From: an uncultured Bermanella sp.
GTDB taxonomy: Bacteria > Pseudomonadota > Gammaproteobacteria > Pseudomonadales > Oceanobacteraceae
Direction of reading: 5' to 3'
DNA: 5,360 bases
NCBI GenBank assembly: GCA_913054445.1
Contig: CAJXIK010000148.1
Coordinates: forward strand, 1-5,360
Part shown: positions 1 through 5,360 of the stretch, piece after piece
Layout: each line of letters starts with the position of its first letter
Numbering within the stretch: the stretch's first letter is position 1
Notes under the pieces: model-generated
What the model was told of the DNA's origin: nothing
What the model saw: the letters and a program-made list of their open reading frames with translations, nothing else
Databases searched by the model: none
Made by a program: the position numbers and the translations under genes

Positions 1-1769
1 TACAAATCTGCTGGGGTGTGTAGCTCGGGGTGCTCTTCCAAGACGGCGGCGTGGGTGACACCAGAATCAAACCAGACATCTAGGGTGTCGGTGATTTTTT
101 GATACTGCTCGGCAGCGGCCCCCAGCAATTCGCTGGGATCGAGGTCGAACCAGGCATCTATGCCTTCTTGCTCTACTTTTTTGGCGACAACTTCGATTAA
201 TGCCTGAGTATCTGGGTGCAGCTCGCCGGTTTCTTTGTGCACAAACAAGGCGATGGGCACACCCCAAGTACGCTGACGGGAAATACACCAATCGGGGCGG
301 GTGCCCATCATGGCCTCGATGCGCGCCTTGCCCCAGCTAGGACGCCAATCCACCGTGTTTTCCACCTCGTGCATGGCTTTTTCTAGCAAACCATTTTGCT
401 GCATGCTGATGAACCACTGCGGCGTGGCACGGAAGATAATCGGGCTCTTGTGACGCCAGCAATGGGGGTAGCTGTGCTTAATGTTAACCTTCTTGAGCAG
501 CGCGCCTCGCTCATTTAAGATGCCCAGCACCTTAAAGTTACCCTTGTCGGCCACGCTTAGGCCCACTAATTCGAGGGCCTGGGTGGCAGCGCAGTCGATG
601 AATAGACCTTCATCGCTCACCAGCATTAGCTTAGAGCCGATGCCGTATTTGTTGGCGACCGTGTAATCGTCGGCACCGTGCATGGGGGCGGTGTGTACCG
701 CACCGGTACCGGAATCGGCGGTGACGTGCAGGCCGGTGATCACTGGCACGAATTTATCTTGGTCGGCAGCGTCGTCGCTAGGCATGAAGGGGTGCTTAAC
801 GAGGCAAGGCGCGCTGTCGCTTTCTTCACGTACCCAACCGAAGGCCGCGCCCTTAGCGTAACCGATAACCTCGAAGCCATCGGCTGCTATGCCGTAACGT
901 TCCATGGCAGCCGCCACCAGTTCGGTTGCCAAGACCAACAATTCATCTCGTTCTTTTACATACACTAAGGCGTATTCGATGCCAGGGTGTACGGATACCG
1001 CCTCGTTGGCCGGTAGAGTCCAGGGAGTGGTGGTCCAGATGACGATGCTGGCGGTCTTGGTGCCATAGTCTGCGGCGTCTTTTTCGAGGGTGAAGCGGCT
1101 TATTAGCTCGGCGCTGTTGGCAAACTCAAACTTAACGTCGATGGCCACCGATTTTTTATCTTGGTATTCCACCTCGGCCTCGGCCAAGGCCGAGCCGCAA
1201 TCCATACACCAGTTCACCGGCTTAGCACCCTTGTGCATGTGGCCGTTACCGGCGATGCGACCCAGAGTACGAATGATGTTGGCTTCGAATTTGAAGTTCA
1301 TGGTGAGGTAGGGCTTGTCCCAATCTCCCAGTACCATCAAGCGTTTAAAATCGGCACGCTGGCCATCGACCTGAGTCTGGGCGTATTCGCGGCACTTCTG
1401 ACGAAACTCTTTGGCGCTGACCTTATCGCCCGCCTTGCCCACCTGTTTCTCAACATTTAGCTCGATGGGCAAACCGTGACAGTCCCAACCGGGCACGTAG
1501 GGCGCATCCATGCCGCTTAGGGTGCGCGACTTGATGATAATATCTTTTAAAATTTTGTTGACGCTGTGGCCGATGTGAATGTCGCCGTTGGCGTACGGCG
1601 GGCCATCGTGGAGGATATATTTTTCGGCACCACTACGAGCTTGACGAATGGCCTGATAAATATCCATTTTTTCCCAGCGAGCCAGAGTTTCGGGCTCGCG
1701 CTTGGCCAGGTTGCCGCGCATGGGGAAGTGGGTTTCGGGCAGGTTTAGGGTGTGCTTATAATCGGTCAT
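1..1769 (-). CDS. ileS: Isoleucine--tRNA ligase, N-terminal 589 codons (3' end beyond window)
   Basis: Cytoplasmic class I aminoacyl-tRNA synthetase that charges tRNA-Ile with isoleucine and hydrolyses mischarged Val-tRNA. The frame is open from the ATG at 1769-1767 to the window edge; I read it through and found no stop. The start MTDYKHTLNLPET matches the E. coli N-terminus. Visible motifs: HIGH ATP-binding signature at residues 65-68, GWDCHGLPIE at 94-103, editing-domain (CP1) TTTPWTLPAN at 246-255, editing residues H359 and D368 in HTAPMHGADDY, RPDWCISRQRTWGVP at 491-505 and DVWFDSG at 564-570. By comparison with E. coli (about 940 residues), the KMSKS loop and C-terminal zinc site lie just outside the window. 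The editing domain is about 21 residues longer than in E. coli between T248 and H359. The start overlaps the ribF stop by 4 bases (ATGA) and has only a weak Shine-Dalgarno, so translation is probably coupled to ribF. Confidence 0.97.
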   Translation of the reverse strand, partial: MTDYKHTLNLPETHFPMRGNLAKREPETLARWEKMDIYQAIRQARSGAEKYILHDGPPYANGDIHIGHSVNKILKDIIIKSRTLSGMDAPYVPGWDCHGLPIELNVEKQVGKAGDKVSAKEFRQKCREYAQTQVDGQRADFKRLMVLGDWDKPYLTMNFKFEANIIRTLGRIAGNGHMHKGAKPVNWCMDCGSALAEAEVEYQDKKSVAIDVKFEFANSAELISRFTLEKDAADYGTKTASIVIWTTTPWTLPANEAVSVHPGIEYALVYVKERDELLVLATELVAAAMERYGIAADGFEVIGYAKGAAFGWVREESDSAPCLVKHPFMPSDDAADQDKFVPVITGLHVTADSGTGAVHTAPMHGADDYTVANKYGIGSKLMLVSDEGLFIDCAATQALELVGLSVADKGNFKVLGILNERGALLKKVNIKHSYPHCWRHKSPIIFRATPQWFISMQQNGLLEKAMHEVENTVDWRPSWGKARIEAMMGTRPDWCISRQRTWGVPIALFVHKETGELHPDTQALIEVVAKKVEQEGIDAWFDLDPSELLGAAAEQYQKITDTLDVWFDSGVTHAAVLEEHPELHTPADL

Positions 1770-2701
1770 GGTTTGCTGCTATCTTCGAAATAGGCTTGCG
1801 CCAATTGAATATCCTGGTGAATGGCCGCTTTAAGCTCGTCTAACCCATTAAAGCGCTTTTCATCCCGTATTTTCTTGTTAAAAGTCACGCGTATGCGCTG
1901 GCCATATAGGTCGCCAGCAAAATTGAACAGGTGAGGCTCTAAAATAGGCTGCAACGCCCCCACTGTGGGACGCATGCCGATGTTGGCCACGCCCTTATAT
2001 TCCCCCGCCGCGGTGGCCACGGTTACCGCAAAGACACCGTTCAAGGGGGTTTTATTGCGTTTTAATAATACGTTGGCGGTGGGCACCCCGAGGGTACGCC
2101 CCAACTTTTGGCCGTGGGCCACGCGCCCCGATATGCTAAAGGGCCGCCCCAACAATGCCGCCGCCTGCGCTAAATCCCCTTGCTGCAACGCCGTGCGAAT
2201 CAGCGTACTGCTAACCCGCTCGCCCTGCTGCTGCACCGTATTGGTGGCCAGCACCGAGAAACCATGCAGTTTACCGGCCTCTTGCAGGTAGCCAAAGTCG
2301 CCGCCGCGATCACAGCCGAAGCGAAAATCATCGCCAATGATTAAGGCTTTAACATTGAGCCCCTTGACCAGTACCTGTTCTACAAACTGCTGGGCACTGA
2401 GGCCACGAAAACGCGCATTGAACGCCATGCAGGCCAGCGCATCTATTTTTTCGCTGGCCAATAAAACACTTTTGTCGGCGACATTACTGAGCCGTGCCGG
2501 AGCACCCTCAGCATCAAATAACTCTTTGGGCTGGGGTTCAAACACCATGACCACAGTAGGCAAGTTTAATTGCTGCCCCTGCTGTTTAAGCTTGTGCAGC
2601 ACCTGTTTATGGCCAATGTGCACACCATCGAAGTTACCTATGGTTAACACGCAACCCTGCTCGAAGGGCACTATATTGTGGAGTCCGCGAAAAAACTGCA
2701 T
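1766..2701 (-). CDS. ribF: Bifunctional riboflavin kinase / FMN adenylyltransferase (FAD synthetase)
   Basis: Cytoplasmic enzyme that phosphorylates riboflavin to FMN and then adenylates FMN to FAD. I chose the start at 2701 (311 residues, MQFFRGLHNI); E. coli RibF has 313. The frame stays open to an ATG at 2740, but that would add 13 residues (MLYNTPFYFHIEC) unlike the family, and they span a TATAAT box. The N-terminal nucleotidyltransferase domain (about 1-180) has GNFDGVHIGH at 22-31, GDDFRFG at 123-129 and RVSSTLIR at 162-169. The C-terminal riboflavin kinase domain (about 183-306) has GRTLGVPTAN, with the PTAN motif at 207-210, and E255 in LEPHLFNF at the position of the catalytic glutamate. 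No key residue seems missing. There is no clear Shine-Dalgarno before this start. The TGA stop overlaps the ileS ATG. Confidence 0.97.
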   Translation of the reverse strand: MQFFRGLHNIVPFEQGCVLTIGNFDGVHIGHKQVLHKLKQQGQQLNLPTVVMVFEPQPKELFDAEGAPARLSNVADKSVLLASEKIDALACMAFNARFRGLSAQQFVEQVLVKGLNVKALIIGDDFRFGCDRGGDFGYLQEAGKLHGFSVLATNTVQQQGERVSSTLIRTALQQGDLAQAAALLGRPFSISGRVAHGQKLGRTLGVPTANVLLKRNKTPLNGVFAVTVATAAGEYKGVANIGMRPTVGALQPILEPHLFNFAGDLYGQRIRVTFNKKIRDEKRFNGLDELKAAIHQDIQLAQAYFEDSSKP

Positions 2702-2728
2702 ACATTCAATGTGAAAATAAAAGGGCGT

Positions 2729-2755
2729 ATTATAGAGCACTATGGGGGGAGTTAA
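2729..2755 (-). promoter_or_regulatory. Putative sigma-70 promoter of ribF-ileS
   Basis: A perfect TATAAT lies at 2734-2729 on the minus strand. The best -35 match is TTAACT at 2755-2750 (4 of 6) with a short 15-base spacer, so the -35 is weak. Initiation would fall near 2722 and leave a leader of about 20 bases before the chosen ribF ATG. It would give ribF and ileS transcription independent of murJ. Confidence 0.45.
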
Positions 2756-2820
2756 TAGATTAGGGCGAGTGTTATTTGTGGCGGGCTGGGGTGCTTGGGT
2801 ATTAGGGTATTAGGGTTTGA
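2741..2820 (-). promoter_or_regulatory. C-rich, G-poor transcript stretch, possible Rho-loading (rut-like) region after murJ
   Basis: In these 80 bases the minus-strand transcript would contain 35 C and only 4 G, with repeated ACCCTA/ACCCC segments and little chance of pairing. This composition is typical of Rho utilisation sites. It lies after the murJ stop and just before the ribF promoter, where murJ transcription could end. No U-tract hairpin is present in the gap, so if murJ terminates here it would have to use Rho. Functional role is inference from composition only. Confidence 0.35.
2783..2815 (+). other. Putative G-quadruplex motif with tandem ATTAGGGT
   Basis: Five G-tracts (GGG, GGGG, GGG, GGG, GGG) are separated by loops of 2, 5, 5 and 5 bases, which meets the usual G3+N1-7 rule with one tract to spare. 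The last part is a perfect tandem of the 8-mer ATTAGGGT (2801-2808, 2809-2816). The G-rich strand is the template for the leftward genes, so RNA from murJ/ribF carries the complementary C-rich sequence. Confidence 0.6.
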
Positions 2821-2821
2821 A

Positions 2822-2893
2822 TGCTCAGAGATTCGGGCTAGGCCGCCAAGAGATTCGGGCAGGGGCTGCCAAGAGATTCGGGCAGGGGCTGCC
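2822..2893. repeat. Tandem 23-base repeat, two perfect copies plus one degenerate copy
   Basis: Two identical 23-base units lie head to tail at 2845-2867 and 2868-2890. A diverged unit precedes them; its core AGAGATTCGGGC (2827-2838) is 22 bases before the next core (2849-2860), and the third core is at 2872-2883. Each perfect unit forms, with the first bases of what follows, a small inverted repeat GGCAG-GGG-CTGCC (2858-2870 and 2881-2893). The third-base pattern and context give no sign that it is coding. Confidence 0.85.
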
Positions 2894-2904
2894 CTCGTAC
2901 GAGG
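2893..2904. repeat. 12-base perfect palindrome CCTCGTACGAGG
   Basis: This fully self-complementary sequence sits exactly at the junction of the 23-base and 26-base tandem repeats. It could be a dimeric protein binding site or only part of the hairpin-rich spacer. Symmetry is seen directly; no function can be assigned. Confidence 0.6.
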
Positions 2905-2954
2905 CCACCCCGTGGCCGATACACCCTAGGCCACCCCGTGGCCGACACACCCCT
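2902..2954. repeat. Tandem 26-base repeat carrying GGCCAC-CCC-GTGGCC hairpins
   Basis: Two near-identical units lie at 2902-2927 and 2928-2954, differing by a T/C change (GATACA versus GACACA) and one extra C. Each contains a perfect 6-base inverted repeat with a 3-base loop (2903-2917 and 2929-2943), so transcripts of either strand could fold into two adjacent stem-loops. The array begins about 17 bases after the murJ stop. A run of eight C (2957-2964) separates it from murJ. It resembles small REP-like intergenic elements, but no known family is recognised. Confidence 0.8.
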
Positions 2955-2970
2955 AGCCCCCCCCAGCCAA

Positions 2971-4551
2971 TCAACCCCGCGCCATCAACAAATGCCGAGG
3001 TCGCACCCCCAACAGCAGCAAGCTAAAACCATAAGCACACACCCCCACCACCACCAAGGCAGAGGTCCAGCCAATGCGTTGCCACTCGCTAAACTCATAC
3101 CAGTGTGCACTCGCAGGGTTCACGAAATAGATAGCCGCCACCAGCACGATGCAGGCAAGCACGATGCGCGCGAGCCACAACCCCCAGCCGGGCTGAGCCT
3201 GATAGTAGCCCAGCTTACGCAAGCCCATATAAAGCAATACAGCATTAAGATAGGCAGACACAGTGGTGGCCAGCGCCAGCCCCACATGGGCCAAAGTGAG
3301 CACTAAGGGAATATTAAGGGCCATGTTAACCACCATGGCCTTGATGCCGATTTTCACCGGCGTCTTGGTATCTTGGCGGGCATAGAAGCCGGGAGCCAGC
3401 ACCTTAATCAGCATGAAGGCCAGCAAGCCCGCACTGTAGGCGCGTAGGCTCATGGCCATCTTCTGGATGTCGTAGGCGCTGATCTCGCCACGATAAAAAA
3501 TGGTCATCATCAAAGGCTCGGCCAACACCATTAAAGCCAAGGCGGCTGGCAGGCCAATCAACAAGACGATGCGCACCCCCCAGTCTAGGGTCACCACAAA
3601 TTGCTGCTTATTTTGCGCGGCGTGCTTCTGCGACAGGCTTGGCAAGATCACCACCGCGAGGGCGATGGCAAAGATACCCAGCGGGAGCTGAGTGAGACGA
3701 TCGGAATAATACAACCAGCTGACGCTGCCACTCTCGAGAAATGAAGCCAGCAAGATATCCAGCAGCATGTTGATCTGGCTCACCGACACCCCAAACAGGG
3801 CGGGCACCATAAGCTTAAGAATACGCCGCACCCCCACATCGGCAAAGGCAGGCTTGGGCAGGGCCAGCAAGCCCAGTTTCATGACGAAGGGCAACTGGAA
3901 CGCCAGCTGCGTGACCCCGGCCAGCAACACCCCCCAGGCCAGCGCCATGAGCGGCTCATCAAACCAAGGGGTGAAATACAGGGTGGCCACGATCAGGCAG
4001 AGATTCAGCAACACTGGGGTCACCGCGGGAATAGCAAACTGCCCATAGGTATTAAGCACACTGCCGTAAAAGGCGGTGAGACTAATTAACAACAAATAGG
4101 GAAAGGTGATGCGCAGCAATTCGCTGGTGAGGGCAAATTTCTCAGGGTCGCCGGCAAACCCCGGCGCAAACAGCCAGGTTAAGATGGGAGCCGCCGCCAC
4201 CGCCACTAGGGTAAAGGGGCCGATAATGGCCAGTAAACTGCCCGACACCGCCCTAACCAGGCCCTTTATGTCTTTATCTTGCACTTTGTACTCGCTAAGC
4301 ACCGGCACGAAGGCCACGCTAAAGGCCCCCTCGGCAAACAAGCGCCGAAAAAAGTTAGGGATCTTAAAGGCCACCAAGAAGGCATCGGCGCGAGCACCAA
4401 AATAGGAGGCCACCAGCACGTCCCGCACTAAACCCAACACCCTAGATAAGAGAGTCATGGCACTGACGATGGAAGACGACCTCAGCAGGCTGGGTGGCTT
4501 AGCAGGCGCTTGCGCCGAGGATGGTTTGCTTGGTTGCGGTGAATCGGCCAT
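2971..4551 (-). CDS. murJ: Lipid II flippase MurJ (MviN family)
   Basis: Inner-membrane MOP-superfamily transporter that moves lipid II from the cytoplasmic to the periplasmic face for peptidoglycan synthesis. The 526 residues align along the full E. coli MurJ (511), with many hydrophobic segments consistent with the family's 14 helices. Conserved features: SRVLGLVRD with R37 and R43 (E. coli R18, R24), D56 (D39), PNFFRR with R69 (R52), LFAEGAFS at 71-78, SVSWLYYSDRL with R285 (R270), and VLAPGFYARQDTKTPVK at 384-400. These cover the arginines reported as important for E. coli MurJ. The start at 4551 adds a Pro/Ser/Ala-rich, presumably cytoplasmic tail of about 20 residues before the first helix; no strong Shine-Dalgarno lies at the normal distance. 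M32 is an alternative but would cut into helix 1. The gene is divergent from rpsT and is followed by the hairpin-rich spacer before ribF. Confidence 0.97.
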   Translation of the reverse strand: MADSPQPSKPSSAQAPAKPPSLLRSSSIVSAMTLLSRVLGLVRDVLVASYFGARADAFLVAFKIPNFFRRLFAEGAFSVAFVPVLSEYKVQDKDIKGLVRAVSGSLLAIIGPFTLVAVAAAPILTWLFAPGFAGDPEKFALTSELLRITFPYLLLISLTAFYGSVLNTYGQFAIPAVTPVLLNLCLIVATLYFTPWFDEPLMALAWGVLLAGVTQLAFQLPFVMKLGLLALPKPAFADVGVRRILKLMVPALFGVSVSQINMLLDILLASFLESGSVSWLYYSDRLTQLPLGIFAIALAVVILPSLSQKHAAQNKQQFVVTLDWGVRIVLLIGLPAALALMVLAEPLMMTIFYRGEISAYDIQKMAMSLRAYSAGLLAFMLIKVLAPGFYARQDTKTPVKIGIKAMVVNMALNIPLVLTLAHVGLALATTVSAYLNAVLLYMGLRKLGYYQAQPGWGLWLARIVLACIVLVAAIYFVNPASAHWYEFSEWQRIGWTSALVVVGVCAYGFSLLLLGVRPRHLLMARG

Positions 4552-4602
4552 GAATGGTCACTAAGCCTTTGTTTTTATTTGCAGATTTTTAAGGTGGCGC
4601 AC

Positions 4603-4608
4603 ATTGTA
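4603..4608 (-). promoter_or_regulatory. Possible -10 element of murJ (TACAAT)
   Basis: TACAAT on the minus strand matches 5 of 6 bases of the sigma-70 -10 consensus, about 50 bases before the murJ ATG. I find no convincing -35 at 16-18 bases. A competing pair, TTGATT with AAAAAT at 17 bases, lies slightly downstream. A murJ promoter is expected in this divergent gap, but its exact place is uncertain. Confidence 0.2.
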
Positions 4609-4668
4609 ATCAAGCGCGGCAACATACACGAGCAAAACCTAAATAGAGCCCCACAGCGTATAAAGGGT

Positions 4669-4697
4669 TTGACAGAAGGCCGCCTACTCTGGATAAT
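4669..4697 (+). promoter_or_regulatory. Strong sigma-70 promoter of rpsT
   Basis: A perfect -35 TTGACA (4669-4674) is followed after exactly 17 bases by GATAAT (4692-4697, 5 of 6). Initiation would be near 4704, giving a leader of about 40 bases. The stretch after the -10 (CCTGCACC) is GC-rich, as in stringently controlled ribosomal promoters; that regulation is inference. Confidence 0.85.
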
Positions 4698-4731
4698 CCT
4701 GCACCCTGAATTTAAGTAAATCTCATTATTG

Positions 4732-4747
4732 AAGGAGCCTGATTTTG
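4732..4747 (+). promoter_or_regulatory. Ribosome binding site with TTG start of rpsT
   Basis: AAGGAG (4732-4737) sits 7 bases before the TTG at 4745. This strong site fixes the non-ATG start, since the next residues (ANSAGSRKRA) match the S20 N-terminus and no ATG or GTG gives that end. E. coli rpsT also starts at UUG, where the weak start is tied to S20 autoregulation. Confidence 0.9.
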
Positions 4748-5011
4748 GCTAATTCTGCTGGTTCTCGTAAACGCGCTCGTCAGGCAGTTGGCCGCCGTGC
4801 TCACAATGCAAGCCTACGTTCTATGGTTCGTACCTACATTAAGAAAGTACGTGCTGCCATCGACGCTAAAAGCTATGACGATGCTCAAGCCGCCCTTGTG
4901 GTTGCTGCACCGTATGTCGATAAGATGGTAACTAAGGGTATCATCAACAAGAATAAGGCAGCTCGTATCAAGAGCCGTCTAAACACTGCGGTTAAAGGCC
5001 TTAAAGGCTAA
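4745..5011 (+). CDS. rpsT: 30S ribosomal protein S20
   Basis: Primary 16S rRNA-binding protein of the small subunit, helping early 30S assembly. The 88 residues (E. coli 87) are very basic, with an N-terminal lysine/arginine-rich helix (SRKRARQAVGRRAHNASLRS, residues 6-25), MVRTYIKKVRAAIDA at 27-41 and the family signature KGIINKNKAARIKSRL at 64-79. Start is TTG, read as Met. The gene has its own promoter, ribosome binding site and terminator and so appears monocistronic. It favours GCT, CGT and GGT codons more than the neighbouring murJ, consistent with high expression. Divergent from murJ. Repression of its own translation by excess S20 is known in E. coli and plausible here, not shown by sequence. 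Confidence 0.98.
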   Translation: MANSAGSRKRARQAVGRRAHNASLRSMVRTYIKKVRAAIDAKSYDDAQAALVVAAPYVDKMVTKGIINKNKAARIKSRLNTAVKGLKG

Positions 5012-5021
5012 TCGCAGCGTC

Positions 5022-5039
5022 TCTTGAATTTATTCAAGA
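5022..5039 (+). other. Stem-loop between rpsT stop and terminator
   Basis: TCTTGAA (5022-5028) and TTCAAGA (5033-5039) form a perfect 7-base stem with loop TTTA, starting 10 bases after the rpsT stop. It is AU-rich and has no U-tract of its own, so it is not a terminator by itself. It could stabilise the 3' end of the rpsT mRNA or be a processing site. Confidence 0.55.
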
Positions 5040-5045
5040 ACCAAG

Positions 5046-5069
5046 AAGCCAGCATTGCTGGCTTTTTTT
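5046..5069 (+). terminator. Intrinsic terminator of rpsT
   Basis: AAGCCAGC (5046-5053) pairs with GCTGGCTT (5057-5064) around loop ATT, and T residues run from 5063 to 5069. This is a classic Rho-independent terminator, 34 bases after the rpsT stop. The minus strand has no comparable U-tract, so it acts rightward only. Confidence 0.93.
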
Positions 5070-5070
5070 A

Positions 5071-5245
5071 TGCCTAAAAAACGGCCGCAACCACTCTTCA
5101 GCATAACTCATTGCTATGTCAATTTACGGTATTAGGCCGATTCTCCACATACCCCATAAAACGCCAGCGAAGCCTATTTCTTCGACTAATGTTAGTTAAC
5201 AGTACCCGTTAAAACCCCCTAACACTCAGTCAAAAGGAAACCATC
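5071..5245. other. Intergenic region before the exported-protein gene
   Basis: I see no gene or RNA here. It holds a short inverted repeat ACTAA-TG-TTAGT (5185-5196), a weak stem CGAAG/CTTCG (5168-5172 with 5180-5184), and a -35-like TTAACA (5196-5201) without a good -10. A promoter for the gene at 5246 is expected because the rpsT terminator lies upstream, but I cannot place it confidently. Confidence 0.4.
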
Positions 5246-5360
5246 ATGAAGAGCTTGATCGGCGGCATGCTCATCTTACTGGCCCTATACGCTCAGGCTG
5301 CCAGCGCTGACGAGCGACAGGCTCGCTTCATCGTACTCAGCAGCGCCCAGCAAACAGGCG
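5246..5360 (+). CDS. Putative secreted or periplasmic protein, N-terminus only (38 codons in window)
   Basis: The frame starts at ATG 5246 and is open to the window end. AAGGA at 5234-5238 lies 7 bases upstream, a good ribosome binding site. The first 21 residues look like a Sec signal peptide: MKS, then the hydrophobic core LIGGMLILLALYAQA, then a small-residue cleavage site A-S-A before DE, giving a mature protein that begins DERQARFIVLSS. There is no cysteine at the cleavage site, so it is not a lipoprotein. The mature part visible (17 residues) is too short for a family to be named. It probably has its own promoter, being separated from rpsT by a terminator and 234 bases. Function unknown. 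Confidence 0.75.
   Translation, partial: MKSLIGGMLILLALYAQAASADERQARFIVLSSAQQTG

Noticed and set aside
67..291. 74-residue open frame on the minus strand
   Set aside because: It lies within ileS in another frame, and its arginine/cysteine-rich translation resembles no protein family; ileS motifs are continuous here.
2337..2714. 125-residue open frame on the plus strand
   Set aside because: It is the antisense shadow of ribF; the serine/cysteine-rich sequence has no recognisable domain and no ribosome binding site.
2801..2816. Telomere-like TTAGGG repeat
   Set aside because: Only two tandem copies in a bacterial intergenic region; better described as part of a G-rich skewed stretch.
2902..2954. 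Intrinsic terminator for murJ
   Set aside because: The hairpins are stable but no U-tract follows any of them on the minus strand.
2822..2956. CRISPR array
   Set aside because: The repeat units are directly adjacent with no unique spacers, and no cas gene is near.
2817..3306. Two overlapping plus-strand frames (2817-3026 and 2938-3306) over the repeat region
   Set aside because: They are proline- and histidine-rich products of the GC-rich repeats and of the murJ antisense strand, with no family likeness.
1..5360. Previously undescribed multi-gene system
   Set aside because: All complete genes are conserved core genes in a known order; only the partial gene at the right end is unidentified.

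Overview
This window comes from a gammaproteobacterium, most like the Pseudomonadales/Cellvibrionales group. The neighbourhood rpsT | murJ - ribF - ileS, with rpsT divergent from the other three, is the order I know from Pseudomonas-type genomes; E. coli has no murJ at this place. The proteins align closely by eye with their E. coli counterparts. Assignment below class level is inference.

Minus strand, right to left: murJ (4551-2971, lipid II flippase), then a 269-base gap rich in repeats, then ribF (2701-1766, bifunctional riboflavin kinase/FAD synthetase), then ileS (from 1769, overlapping ribF by 4 bases in an ATGA, and leaving the window at base 1 after 589 codons). Plus strand: rpsT (4745-5011, ribosomal protein S20) has a near-consensus sigma-70 promoter, a strong ribosome binding site, a TTG start and an intrinsic terminator. 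After it, at 5246, begins a small exported protein that is cut by the window end and that I cannot name.

The genes serve core growth: S20 for the 30S subunit, MurJ for peptidoglycan precursor export, RibF for FMN/FAD, IleS for charging tRNA-Ile. The ribF/ileS overlap suggests translational coupling. MurJ and RibF are probably less tightly linked, because ribF appears to have its own promoter beyond an unusual spacer.

The most unusual DNA is that murJ-ribF spacer (2702-2970). It contains two different tandem repeats built from small hairpins, a 12-base perfect palindrome, a G-quadruplex motif on the plus strand, and a very C-rich, G-poor stretch on the minus-strand transcript that resembles a Rho-loading region. 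I see no new multi-gene system: no mobile element, CRISPR array, tRNA, rRNA or defence gene. No gap between genes exceeds 300 bases.
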